A DNA stretch of 64,000 bases from the NCBI RefSeq assembly GCF_000152945.2, contig NC_020830.1, positions 1,560,501-1,624,500 on the forward strand. Reading direction: 5' to 3'. Position 1 is the first letter of the stretch; the number at the start of each line of letters is the position of its first letter. The translations under genes and the position numbers were made by a program. Below are positions 1 to 7,261 of this stretch, one piece after another. The notes beneath the pieces were generated by a model that was not told the DNA's origin, did no database searches, and was given only the letters and a program-made list of their open reading frames with translations. The stretch comes from Polaribacter sp. MED152 (GTDB taxonomy: Bacteria > Bacteroidota > Bacteroidia > Flavobacteriales > Flavobacteriaceae).

Positions 1-1
1 A

Positions 2-688
2 AACGCACAGGCAATTTTATTGGATATAACCAATGAAAAGAGCATTGAGGACAATATCAAAAACATTATTTCTGAACACGTAAAAATTGATGTTTTAGTC
101 AACAATGCAGGGGTGGGATTTGTTGGAGCAGTTGAAGAAACATCATTAAAGGAGGTTAGAACTGTCTTTGAACCTAACTTTTTTGGAACTCTAAAAATGA
201 CACAGTCTGTTTTACCATATATGCGTAAAGAAAAGAGCGGAAACATTGTTCAGATTTCTTCTCACGGAGGAATTAAGGCTTTCGCAGGTTTTGGTATTTA
301 CAACGCCAGCAAATTTGCTTTAGAAGGCTTTAGCGAGGCAATGGCACAAGAAGTTGCACCTTTGGGTATAAAGGTTTCTATAGTTGAGCCAGGACCATTC
401 CGAACAAATTTCGCAGGAAATGGACTTGGACAAGCGGAAAATGTAATTGACGACTATTCCAATACTGCAGGAGCATTTAGAACTAAATTAAAAAGTGTTG
501 ACGGAAAACAAGAAGGCGACCCAATAAAAGCATCTAAAGCAATTATAGACTTGGTAAATTCCGAAAATCCAACGCTTCGTTTACCTCTTGGAAAAGTTGC
601 ATTAATGACAATCGGAATGAAATTAGACAGCGTAAAATCGGACTTGGAAATAAACCGAAAAACCTCTGAAGACGCTGTGTACGGATAA
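2..688 (+). CDS. SDR-family oxidoreductase, 5' end cut by window
   Basis: Short-chain dehydrogenase/reductase, expected to oxidise or reduce a small substrate with NAD(P). The reading frame is open to the left edge, so the N-terminal glycine-rich cofactor motif lies outside the window. Visible hallmarks are an Asp-Ile-Thr after the third strand, the NNAG motif about 34 residues into the visible part, a Ser in ISS, and the catalytic Tyr-x3-Lys (YNASK) about residue 100, followed by the PGPFRTNF segment usual in classical SDRs. A TTG at 20 would give a shorter frame but would remove conserved sequence, so it is not the start. The gene is followed within 5 bases by a structured intergenic element. 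Substrate unknown. Confidence 0.9.
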   Translation, partial: NAQAILLDITNEKSIEDNIKNIISEHVKIDVLVNNAGVGFVGAVEETSLKEVRTVFEPNFFGTLKMTQSVLPYMRKEKSGNIVQISSHGGIKAFAGFGIYNASKFALEGFSEAMAQEVAPLGIKVSIVEPGPFRTNFAGNGLGQAENVIDDYSNTAGAFRTKLKSVDGKQEGDPIKASKAIIDLVNSENPTLRLPLGKVALMTIGMKLDSVKSDLEINRKTSEDAVYG

Positions 689-691
689 AAA

Positions 692-845
692 CGTGCCACA
701 ACAACGTATATAAAAAATAGCGGTTTAGGTGCTTACCTGAACCGCTATTGTATTTAATTAAGTATCTTGCTTTACGAAAAGTTAGTGCTTATAATTCCGC
801 TACTTTTCCTATACCAGACCGTTGAAAGCAATTGCCTACGGCACG
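692..845 (+). repeat. Structured intergenic element I (hairpins and inverted repeats)
   Basis: It begins 4 bases after the SDR stop. Outer arms CGTGCC (692-697) and GGCACG (840-845) are inverted. Inside them CAACG (702-706) pairs with CGTTG (820-824), and GTATA (706-710) with TATAC (810-814). A strong hairpin AATAGCGGTT / AACCGCTATT lies near 717-748. The opening (ACAACGTATATAA then AATAGCGG) resembles the opening of the element at 7262. It is read here as a cassette-boundary-like element of the same family as the later copies. Function unknown. Confidence 0.6.
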
Positions 846-892
846 CAGAAATCGAGTTTTAACAAACTCTTCCTTTTCTGCTAATTCCTTTC

Positions 893-1055
893 AACAGCCC
901 ATGTTAATTGCGCAAGCCGAATACATTGATTATAATAGAGATATCTGCGTCTACGACATACGAAACTTCTATCAACTAAATGTATCGTGAATAAGGCGCA
1001 ATTATCGACTCCGTAAGGCGCGCCTTACTACACGATACACATGGGCTGTTAGGCA
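893..1055 (+). repeat. Structured element ending in GTTAGGC (attC-like geometry)
   Basis: AACAGCCCATGT (893-904) is a perfect 12-base inverted repeat of ACATGGGCTGTT (1039-1050). Inside, TAATTGCGC (905-913) mirrors GCGCAATTA (996-1004), GTATCGTG (982-989) mirrors CACGATAC (1031-1038), and GTAAGGCGCGCCTTAC (1013-1028) is a 16-base palindrome. The right edge reads GTTAGGC (1048-1054), which fits the GTTRRRY core of integron attC sites, and the next gene begins 65 bases later. The left edge has AAC but not a full RYYYAAC. No integrase is in the window, so a recombination role is inference. Confidence 0.55.
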
Positions 1056-1070
1056 AAAGCTAAAAAAACA

Positions 1071-1101
1071 TTGTAACACCAATTAAAAATTTGCATCTAA
1101 A
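1071..1101 (+). promoter_or_regulatory. ECF-type promoter of the sigma gene (autoregulation)
   Basis: TTGTAACACC (1071-1080), 14 bases, then ATCTAAA (1095-1101). The same pair recurs at 2052 and 2622 with 14-15 base spacing. GTAAC-type -35 boxes are known for ECF sigma factors. Because the -10 overlaps the ATG at 1101, translation must begin downstream, at 1119. Confidence 0.75.
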
Positions 1102-1118
1102 TGATAAACGATAGTAAG

Positions 1119-1991
1119 ATGCACAATCCACTCGAAAATATTCACTCAAAAAGTGCGGACTTTGATTTAGTAAAAAAGTCTTTGAACGGAAATCGAATAG
1201 CACTGGACAAACTGATAAAAAAACACCAACCTTTTATCTATAACGTTGCTTGGAAAATGTCTCACAATCCAAATGATGCAAAGGACTTAACGCAAGAAGT
1301 ACTAATAAAAGTAATAACCAACCTTTCGAAATTTTCCTTTAAAAGTACATTTACAACTTGGTTGTATAGAATAGTAGTAAATGAATTCTTACAAGCTAAA
1401 AGGAAAAATAAAAATCAACAATTTACTTCTTTTGAGCAATACGGAAAACAACTCGATGAAATACCCAATCTTGAATTAAATAAAGAAGAAGAAATTGAAT
1501 ATGCAGAACTGTCAAAAGAAATGCAGATTAGCTGTATGTCTGGAATGTTAATGTGTCTCAATAAAGAACAACGGCTTATTTATATATTGGGCGACACATT
1601 TTGTATTGACCACAACTTGGGAGCAGAAGTTTTTGACATTTCACCACAAAATTTTAGAGTAAAGTTACACAGAGCAAGAAAAGAACTTTATAATTTTATG
1701 AATAACAAATGTGGTTTAGTAAAGACCTCAAATCCTTGTCGTTGTCCAAAGAAAACAAAAGCACTTAAAAAAGGTGGTTATTTAAAAGAGGATGAAATGC
1801 TTTTCAATATTAATACCACTAAAAAAATAAAAAATTACGTTACCGAAAATCATTCGGATTTAAAAGGAACAATTGATGATAAATACACACACCTATTTAG
1901 AAACCATCCTGCTAAAGAAGATTTTGGAAAAGAAACAATTATAGACGAACTATTAAATGATAATGAACTAATGAAACACTTACGAAATTAG
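1119..1991 (+). CDS. ECF-type RNA polymerase sigma factor with Cys-rich C-terminal extension
   Basis: Alternative sigma factor directing RNA polymerase to TTGTAACACC/ATCTAAA promoters (inferred from its own promoter and two neighbouring ones). Region 2 is at about residues 30-100 (DAKDLTQEVLIKV and TWLYRIVVNEFL) and region 4 at about 150-190 (SPQNFRVKLHRARKEL). A long tail follows with C-G-L ... NPCRC and Lys-rich sequence, which could bind metal or sense redox state. There is no anti-sigma gene next to it, so the tail may carry the sensing. The ATG at 1119 is chosen, giving 290 residues, since the upstream ATG at 1101 lies inside the -10. A terminator at 2013 ends the transcript, so the neighbours form a regulon rather than an operon. 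Confidence 0.88.
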   Translation: MHNPLENIHSKSADFDLVKKSLNGNRIALDKLIKKHQPFIYNVAWKMSHNPNDAKDLTQEVLIKVITNLSKFSFKSTFTTWLYRIVVNEFLQAKRKNKNQQFTSFEQYGKQLDEIPNLELNKEEEIEYAELSKEMQISCMSGMLMCLNKEQRLIYILGDTFCIDHNLGAEVFDISPQNFRVKLHRARKELYNFMNNKCGLVKTSNPCRCPKKTKALKKGGYLKEDEMLFNINTTKKIKNYVTENHSDLKGTIDDKYTHLFRNHPAKEDFGKETIIDELLNDNELMKHLRN

Positions 1992-2012
1992 TTTTATTAA
2001 ATCTATCTTATT

Positions 2013-2047
2013 AAAAGCCTTTTGAGTTTGTCTCAAAAGGCTTTTTT
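2013..2047 (+). terminator. Rho-independent terminator of the sigma gene
   Basis: 14-base stem AAAAGCCTTTTGAG / CTCAAAAGGCTTTT with loop TTTGT and a T run. It ends 5 bases before the next ECF promoter. Confidence 0.9.
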
Positions 2048-2051
2048 CGTT

Positions 2052-2082
2052 TTGTAACACCATTTGATTTTCTGTATCTAAA
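2052..2082 (+). promoter_or_regulatory. ECF-type promoter, second copy
   Basis: TTGTAACACC (2052-2061), 14 bases, ATCTAAA (2076-2082). It is identical in both boxes to the sigma gene promoter and sits between a terminator and the SRPBCC gene. The ATG at 2085 is only 3 bases after the -10 and so is unlikely to be the start. Confidence 0.75.
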
Positions 2083-2108
2083 CTATGAACTCTAAAAAAT
2101 TTAGAATA

Positions 2109-2618
2109 ATGGAAGTTAAAAAGGAAATTATAGTAAACAAATCAATAACAGAAGTCTGGGAAGTATTGGGCAATCAATACGGAGAAGCCTACAAATGGGC
2201 AAGAGGACTTTATCATTCAGAAGCTCACGGTCTACCAAAAATTAGTGGTGCAATATGCAGTAATCGCACCTGTGACACATCATTTGGGAAATTGCAGGAA
2301 GAAGTAAGAGTATTTAAGGCAAACGAACAATTATCGTATGAGGTCGTCAAAGGTTTTCCAAGTTTTATAGAAACTGGAGTCAACAATTGGTATCTGAACG
2401 AAATAGGTGCAAATAGAACAAAGGTTACAATGCATTTTGTGGGAAAAACAGAGGGTTTTATGGGAGTAATAATGGGTCCTATGATGAAAATGAATCTTAA
2501 AAAAGGATTAGGTCAGGCACTTTCAGATTTCAAGTTTTATGTAGAAAATGATAAACCTTCACCTGAAAAACTCAAAGACAATAAAAAGAATAGTAAAAAA
2601 TTGAAAGCAGTAGCTTAA
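2109..2618 (+). CDS. SRPBCC (START/polyketide-cyclase-like) cytoplasmic protein
   Basis: 169-residue SRPBCC-fold protein, a helix-grip fold that makes a hydrophobic pocket for a ligand. It starts MEVKKEIIVNKSITEVWEVL, the usual first strand and helix of the fold, and continues with PKISGAICSNRTC and a terminal amphipathic helix followed by a Lys-rich tail. No signal peptide. The start at 2109 is preferred over 2085 because of the promoter position. It belongs to the regulon of the sigma factor upstream and is separated by only 3 bases from the next ECF promoter. The secreted protein at 3052 has the same fold. Ligand unknown. Confidence 0.8.
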   Translation: MEVKKEIIVNKSITEVWEVLGNQYGEAYKWARGLYHSEAHGLPKISGAICSNRTCDTSFGKLQEEVRVFKANEQLSYEVVKGFPSFIETGVNNWYLNEIGANRTKVTMHFVGKTEGFMGVIMGPMMKMNLKKGLGQALSDFKFYVENDKPSPEKLKDNKKNSKKLKAVA

Positions 2619-2621
2619 GTT

Positions 2622-2653
2622 TTGTAACACCTTACTTAATTACTGTATCTAAA
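2622..2653 (+). promoter_or_regulatory. ECF-type promoter, third copy
   Basis: TTGTAACACC (2622-2631), 15 bases, ATCTAAA (2647-2653). It begins 3 bases after the preceding stop codon and is 25 bases from the ATG at 2678. Confidence 0.72.
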
Positions 2654-2677
2654 TTACAGAATTTAAAAATAATAATT

Positions 2678-3034
2678 ATGACTACAGAACAAATTACCGA
2701 AAGGCTTACCTCTTTATTGAAAGAAGGGAAATTCGAAGATATTTATGACACTTTGTTTGACCAAGAAAATGTCAAACATATTGAACCTCAATCACCATAT
2801 TTTCCAGATATAACTGGAGTGAAAGCCATTAAGGAAAAAGATAGTGTAATGGCGGGTAATATTTCTGAAGTACACACAATGGAAATAGGCAAAGCTATCA
2901 CAAGTAAAGACTTCATAGCCTTGCCCTACAGAATGTCCTTCACTATGAAAGATCGTAAGAAAGCAGAGCTTGACGAGCTTATAGTTTACCAAGTAAAAAA
3001 TGGAAAAATTATACTTGAACAATTCTTTTATTAA
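2678..3034 (+). CDS. SnoaL/NTF2-like small protein
   Basis: 118 residues. An N-terminal helix pair (EQITERLTSLLKEGKFEDIYDTLF) is followed by strands such as HTMEIGKAITSKDFIALPYRM and ending in LDELIVYQVKNGKIILEQFFY. This is the cone-shaped NTF2/SnoaL pattern, a fold used both for small-molecule catalysis and for ligand binding. Cytoplasmic, with no signal. It has its own ECF promoter and lies 17 bases upstream of the secreted SRPBCC gene, so the two are likely co-transcribed. Exact reaction unknown. Confidence 0.72.
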   Translation: MTTEQITERLTSLLKEGKFEDIYDTLFDQENVKHIEPQSPYFPDITGVKAIKEKDSVMAGNISEVHTMEIGKAITSKDFIALPYRMSFTMKDRKKAELDELIVYQVKNGKIILEQFFY

Positions 3035-3051
3035 TCTATAAATATTTAAAA

Positions 3052-3555
3052 ATGAAAAATTTAATCAAAACAATTACAGTAACCGCACTTTTAATCATTG
3101 GTAGTTTAAACGCAACCGCCCAAAATAACAAGGCAGATTTAAGCTACGTATCCACCGTTGAACTTTCCGCAGATAGCGTTTGGGAACAAATTAGAATAAT
3201 GGATAATATTGATAAATTATCATCTTTCGTGGGAGAAGTAGAATGGACAGGCCCAAAAGGCGTTGGTGGTAGTCGTTTATGTATTGCACCAGATGGACAA
3301 GGAAAATTCAGAGAAAATATTGTAGAGTTTGATGATGAGCAAAGAACATACACTTGGCAAATAGTTGAAGGTGTTCCTGCTAAAGTGAAAAATAGCTTTA
3401 AAGTGGTAGATTTAGGTTTAAATAAGTCTATGATTGTATGGACGTCGGATTATGATTTTATAGAAAACCCAAATATGACAGAAGAACAGTTTAAAGAATT
3501 TATGAAAAGTGCAATTACAGAATTGGTTGAGAATATAGTTAAAATGGCGAGCTAA
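3052..3555 (+). CDS. Secreted SRPBCC-family protein
   Basis: 167 residues. A Sec signal peptide (MKNLIKTITVTALLIIGSLN, cleavage after ATAQ, about residue 24) leads into an SRPBCC domain: VELSADSVWEQIRIMDNIDKL, then VEWTGPKGVGGSRLCI, then a long C-terminal helix. It is probably periplasmic. It forms a second transcription unit with the SnoaL-like gene 17 bases upstream and is the last gene before a terminator. Together with the cytoplasmic paralogue it suggests the sigma factor controls handling of a hydrophobic compound on both sides of the inner membrane (inference). Confidence 0.8.
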   Translation: MKNLIKTITVTALLIIGSLNATAQNNKADLSYVSTVELSADSVWEQIRIMDNIDKLSSFVGEVEWTGPKGVGGSRLCIAPDGQGKFRENIVEFDDEQRTYTWQIVEGVPAKVKNSFKVVDLGLNKSMIVWTSDYDFIENPNMTEEQFKEFMKSAITELVENIVKMAS

Positions 3556-3586
3556 AAGCCTGTGCCTAAAATAGTATAAAAACAAT

Positions 3587-3645
3587 AGGGCGATTTTCGT
3601 TTAACACAAGGTTCATTGCGTGTTTGCGAGGTCGCCCTTTTTTAT
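3587..3645 (+). terminator. Terminator-like inverted repeat after the regulon
   Basis: AGGGCGA (3587-3593) pairs with TCGCCCT (3632-3638), followed by a run of six T. The long interior may fold further. Confidence 0.6.
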
Positions 3646-3880
3646 CTTAAAATATTTTTATCAAAAGCAAAATAGACACCTTACTATTGGGAATGAAACG
3701 ATTAAAATTAATAATATACTCGGAAAAACCATTCGTTTGAATGAAGTTCAAATAATTGAAAAATATGCAGGAGATTATATTCTGAAAGTTAAAAAGAAGA
3801 ATCTAAAAATTGACACTACTATTATAGAAGCGAAGTCTCTCTCTGCTTTATCTTCTGAATTAAAAAAACTAAATGTATAA
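3620..3880 (+). pseudogene. Gene remnant: C-terminal part of a small protein, no proper start
   Basis: The open frame of 86 codons begins at a GTG inside the preceding terminator. Its first dozen residues are encoded by the terminator stem and T run, and there is no ATG in frame further on. From about residue 14 the sequence looks like the tail of a pleckstrin-like or membrane-adjacent beta domain (LTIGNETIKINNILGKTIRL, then LKIDTTIIEAKSLSALSSEL). It is best explained as a gene that lost its 5' part when the neighbouring DNA was joined. A functional short gene with a GTG start cannot be excluded. Confidence 0.5.
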
Positions 3881-3893
3881 TGGGAGTAAAACT

Positions 3894-4022
3894 TTTTACA
3901 ACAACATATAATATTAATTGCTTGTTTTCGCCTTCTTACTAAAATCCTCACGGACTTTCTATCTTTGATTTATTTGCTAAATTTAGTACATAAACAAAGT
4001 AACTAAGATTATACAAACCCAT
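3894..4022 (+). repeat. Cassette-boundary-like element A
   Basis: The opening ACAACAACATATAA is followed by a hairpin AAAATCC / GGACTTT (3941-3958) and the core GATTTATTTGCTAAATTTAG (3967-3986). The tail then reads AACAAAGTAACTAAG and ACAAACCC. It lies 14 bases after the remnant's stop codon and is collinear with copies at 5699, 8498, 9600, 10650, 12390, 21228 and 22233. Confidence 0.75.
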
Positions 4023-4050
4023 TTTCTATAATATGATACACTCCTACTCC

Positions 4051-4968
4051 TTACAGAATTGTAAATGACTCACTTGAACAATCAAGAAATAAAATTTCAC
4101 TTCTAAATGAATTGTTTCCAATCATTCCTTCCATTCCTGACACAGAGAACAATAGTTTTATGAACCACGGAAAACCCTCTATATAAGTTACATTATGCAA
4201 TGCTATTTTTTTACCAGCAATGGTCATCTTACTTTCTGTATCTGCAGTAAAAATCTTAAGTTTTCTGCCCATTTGATTCCCTTCACTTTCTTGAATAATG
4301 GCATTATTTTTTTTTAATTTTTTAAAATCACTTTTTGAAGTAATTAAATCAAAGGCGCTAGCTCCAGAATCCCACATAACTGTTCTTTTGTTACCATTTA
4401 TTTCAACATCAATATAAATTCTTCGATTTTCAAAATTGAAAGAATTCATTTCTTTATTTGATAAATAATTTGGAGTTTCAATAAACAGATTCAAAATTGA
4501 ATTTTTATAATCAACACGTAATTTTGTCCTCTCTAATAAATCAGTTCCTAGTGTACCAATTATAATATTATTTTTTTGCTCAATGTCATTTATATTTTGA
4601 CCATAATTTGCAACTTTTATAGTTTCAAAATTTGCTTCTAGCTTTCCTATAAACAGTTCAAACTTAGATGTTGGTTGGTTAATATTTAAACTTTTTAGCG
4701 TTTTACCATACAAGAAGGAATATGGAGCACCCATATCCAATTGCATCCAATACCGCTCTTTAGATTGGTTTGATAGTTTTACTGGTATTAACAAAGCATT
4801 TCTATCACTAAAGTCATTTTTTTCCCAACCTATATTTATTTCACCTGAGTCATTTTTAACAGTTACGGTATTTAAAGGTGGTTTAAATAGGTTTTGTAAA
4901 TAAAAATAACTTCCAAAAAGAAGCAAACCTAAACTAATAAGAACCGAATAAATAATTGTTTTTCGCAT
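4051..4968 (-). CDS. Membrane-anchored aspartyl-protease-like protein
   Basis: 305 residues with one N-terminal transmembrane helix (MRKTIIYSVLISLGLLLFGS), the rest probably periplasmic. Two retropepsin-like halves can be seen: one with LDMGAPYSFLYG, where the Asp is kept but the usual DTG or DSG is DMG, and one with MWDSGASAFDLI, a canonical DSGA. GTLGTDLLE and GNNSFRSEILFLD are the strand signatures that follow in this fold. ATG at 4968 is used. The longer frame from a TTG at 4986 would begin inside a -7-like box (TCAATTTG, 4984-4991). The gene is downstream of an XRE regulator with membrane segments and on the same strand. Proteolytic activity is plausible but unproven because of the altered first motif. 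Confidence 0.72.
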   Translation of the reverse strand: MRKTIIYSVLISLGLLLFGSYFYLQNLFKPPLNTVTVKNDSGEINIGWEKNDFSDRNALLIPVKLSNQSKERYWMQLDMGAPYSFLYGKTLKSLNINQPTSKFELFIGKLEANFETIKVANYGQNINDIEQKNNIIIGTLGTDLLERTKLRVDYKNSILNLFIETPNYLSNKEMNSFNFENRRIYIDVEINGNKRTVMWDSGASAFDLITSKSDFKKLKKNNAIIQESEGNQMGRKLKIFTADTESKMTIAGKKIALHNVTYIEGFPWFIKLLFSVSGMEGMIGNNSFRSEILFLDCSSESFTIL

Positions 4969-5068
4969 AATATAATTTTTATGCAAATTGAACCCTTAAT
5001 GGTAAAAGACACAAGGTATTTTCTAGGACACTTTCAGGACATTTTGTGGTATTTCACAAAAAATGTGT

Positions 5069-5665
5069 TTAAAATACATTGGGTAGCTTTTCTATAAAGC
5101 GAAAGTCTTCTTTTGATAACTGCAATGCAATTTTAATTGTAATACTTAAATTTAAAAACCAGAAAAGTAAATACGTAAACAAAATACTTCCAAAGGATGT
5201 TATAAACACTATATTTAAACTAACCCTAATAAAAGGAGCCAATATTAAGAACAAAGCTGTAATGATACTCCATATTAATTGAAAACTTACAATCCTACTT
5301 CCATATTTTTGAACCAAGTATAAGCGCTTATACTTAGTGAAGTAAAGTATTGGAAAAAAAAGATTTGTCAAAGGAATAACAATCATAACCAAAACTGATA
5401 AGTTCATTTTTTTTAATTCATCAATTCCAGTTTCATTCAATTGATCTATTGAATTTAATTGCTTAAAAGAATTGGTTAATATTTCAATATCTATATCAAG
5501 AGCATCTGCTATTTTTTGAAGCGTGAATCCTCGTGGATTAGTTAAATCATTTTCTAAACGTTGTATAGTTTTTGCAGATACTCCACTTCTATGTGATAAT
5601 TCTTCGATTGAATATCCCTTACTTATTCTTTTTGCCTTTATTATTTTCCCAACATTTGAAATCAT
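5069..5665 (-). CDS. XRE-family HTH regulator with C-terminal membrane domain
   Basis: 198 residues. Residues 5-60 are a Cro/C1-type helix-turn-helix (IIKAKRISKGYSIEELSHRS, then SAKTIQRLENDLTNPRG). From about residue 88 there are three or four hydrophobic segments, a DUF4870-like arrangement, so the DNA-binding domain is tethered to the inner membrane. It is the first gene of a minus-strand pair with the aspartyl-protease-like gene, 100 bases further along to the start used here. Membrane-bound XRE proteins in Bacteroidota are common but their signals are mostly unknown. The pair is bracketed by two elements of the repeat family. Confidence 0.82.
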   Translation of the reverse strand: MISNVGKIIKAKRISKGYSIEELSHRSGVSAKTIQRLENDLTNPRGFTLQKIADALDIDIEILTNSFKQLNSIDQLNETGIDELKKMNLSVLVMIVIPLTNLFFPILYFTKYKRLYLVQKYGSRIVSFQLIWSIITALFLILAPFIRVSLNIVFITSFGSILFTYLLFWFLNLSITIKIALQLSKEDFRFIEKLPNVF

Positions 5666-5698
5666 AACATCAAAAATAATTATTATAAATAAAAAATA

Positions 5699-5831
5699 TT
5701 GGCAACGCCGTGTAAAAAAAATTGCTGTAAAAGCTCACTTGCAAAAATCCTCTCGGATTTTCTTTGTCAGTAAATATTTATTAAATTTATGTCTTAAATC
5801 ATCTAACTAGCATTGTAACAATACGTTATCA
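5699..5831 (+). repeat. Cassette-boundary-like element B
   Basis: The opening is TTGGCAACGCCGTGTAA, then a perfect stem AAAATCC / GGATTTT (5744-5761) with loop TCTC. The diverged core ends TATTTATTAAATTTAT (5775-5790), and the tail reads AATCATCTAACTAG then ACGTTATCA. It is in the same orientation as element A although the two intervening genes are on the other strand. Confidence 0.65.
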
Positions 5832-5849
5832 AACATAAAAACAAACAAA

Positions 5850-6821
5850 ATGAAAAGAACATTCACAATTTTATTAATAGTGCTTGGACAAACATTTTAC
5901 ATAAATGCACAAAGCACTATTGATATTATAAGAGCTTCAAACTATTACACCAAAGCAGTTGATAATTATGTTAATAATAGTTTTTCGTCATCATTAAGTA
6001 ACTTAAAAAAATCTGAAGAAAACTTAAAAGGAAAAACAAATAAAGACTTGGAGTATCTTAAAATAATGTCTAATTATAAACTTAAAAACTACAAAGTTTC
6101 TTATGATTTATTGGTCAAATATTTTAATGAAGATTATAAAAATAATTCCGTTTATTATAAAAATATCAAAACCTATAGAGAGATATACAAAACCAATTAT
6201 TCTGAAGAATTGACTAAAATTTTTGTTACACTAGAAGACAAATACAATATTATTAAAAACAATAAAGGCGGTGATAAAATTATAGATAATATTGTATTAA
6301 GAATTAAAAATAAAGTTAACAATTACAATAACAGTTTTGAAATATTAGTGTTTAATAAGCTAGATTACTCTAAAAAGGACAGTTATTACATGGACGGTGA
6401 AGGTTTTTACAGAAGTCCAAAAATAACTATTAGTAAAAATAGATTTGTTAAAACATTTAGTGGATATGATGTCTATTATAAAACATCTAGTTTTGTTGGA
6501 CTCAAAAATTTAACAGAATATAAAAACTCATCTCTGAAAATTAATTTCAAAAAGCAAACTTCATTGTCTAAATATTCTTATTCCTTCTTTTATTATGAAA
6601 GTAGTAGAAAACCGAAGTTTTATAATTTTCCAGTATTTGAGAAAAAAAATGGTTTATACACGAGGTATAAAAATTTGAATTTATTTAAATCTACTAATTT
6701 TGGAGTAAAAAAATCAAGAAAGATAAGTGTGAGCTTTTCTTCTGAAGAGACAACTGTTTTAGAACAAAACGGCATATTAAACAAATTAAGAGACAGACTA
6801 AAAAAAGAAAAAATGCTGTAA
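5850..6821 (+). CDS. Secreted protein of unknown function
   Basis: 323 residues with a clear signal peptide (MKRTFTILLIVLGQTFYINA, cut before QS). Residues 30-130 are helical and Lys/Asn-rich and read like two TPR-type hairpins (NSFSSSLSNLKKSEENLKGK, then YLKIMSNYKLKNYKVSYDLL). The C-terminal half is rich in Tyr, Phe, Ser and Lys and beta-prone, with no family recognised. It lies 13 bases upstream of another small secreted unknown, so they are probably co-transcribed. The pair occupies one segment between elements B and J. Confidence 0.6.
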   Translation: MKRTFTILLIVLGQTFYINAQSTIDIIRASNYYTKAVDNYVNNSFSSSLSNLKKSEENLKGKTNKDLEYLKIMSNYKLKNYKVSYDLLVKYFNEDYKNNSVYYKNIKTYREIYKTNYSEELTKIFVTLEDKYNIIKNNKGGDKIIDNIVLRIKNKVNNYNNSFEILVFNKLDYSKKDSYYMDGEGFYRSPKITISKNRFVKTFSGYDVYYKTSSFVGLKNLTEYKNSSLKINFKKQTSLSKYSYSFFYYESSRKPKFYNFPVFEKKNGLYTRYKNLNLFKSTNFGVKKSRKISVSFSSEETTVLEQNGILNKLRDRLKKEKML

Positions 6822-6834
6822 ATTAAAATCAATC

Positions 6835-7251
6835 ATGAAACAATTTCAATTACCACTAAGATTCGCCCTATGCGCGGCATTGTTTACTTTTATGTTCAAC
6901 GAATTACAAGCCCAAAAGATTGTAAGGTTTAGCCAGTACAAAATCTATAAAAACGATTACGGTTCAACAAAAATTAAAATCCAGCCTCATACTAGAAGCA
7001 CAAATGTAGGTGAAGACGAATCTAAATATCAGCGTAGTTTTAACGTCTATGGAGTATTAATATGCTATACCCTAGATGGTAAAAGAAAAGCTTTACGTCA
7101 AGACATGACTTACAAACTTAAAAACAACGACTATTATGAAGTTACGCTTGCATATAGCGCTAAGTCCGACGTTAGCTCCGTAAATGTCACTTACTTTAAT
7201 ATGGTAGACGACCCAAAAACCAGTTGGCCTAAAAAGGACGATTGTTTTTAA
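6835..7251 (+). CDS. Small secreted protein of unknown function
   Basis: 138 residues with a signal peptide of about 27 residues ending ELQAQ. The mature part is short, beta-rich and polar, with Lys/Tyr-rich stretches and a single C-terminal Cys next to the end (KKDDCF). No family recognised. It follows the preceding secreted gene by 13 bases. An inverted-repeat element begins 11 bases after the stop. Confidence 0.55.
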   Translation: MKQFQLPLRFALCAALFTFMFNELQAQKIVRFSQYKIYKNDYGSTKIKIQPHTRSTNVGEDESKYQRSFNVYGVLICYTLDGKRKALRQDMTYKLKNNDYYEVTLAYSAKSDVSSVNVTYFNMVDDPKTSWPKKDDCF

Positions 7252-7261
7252 ATAATACGTT

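Noticed and set aside
454..699. 81-codon minus-strand frame inside the SDR gene
   Set aside because: It lies opposite a well-supported oxidoreductase and encodes no recognisable domain, so it is a shadow frame.
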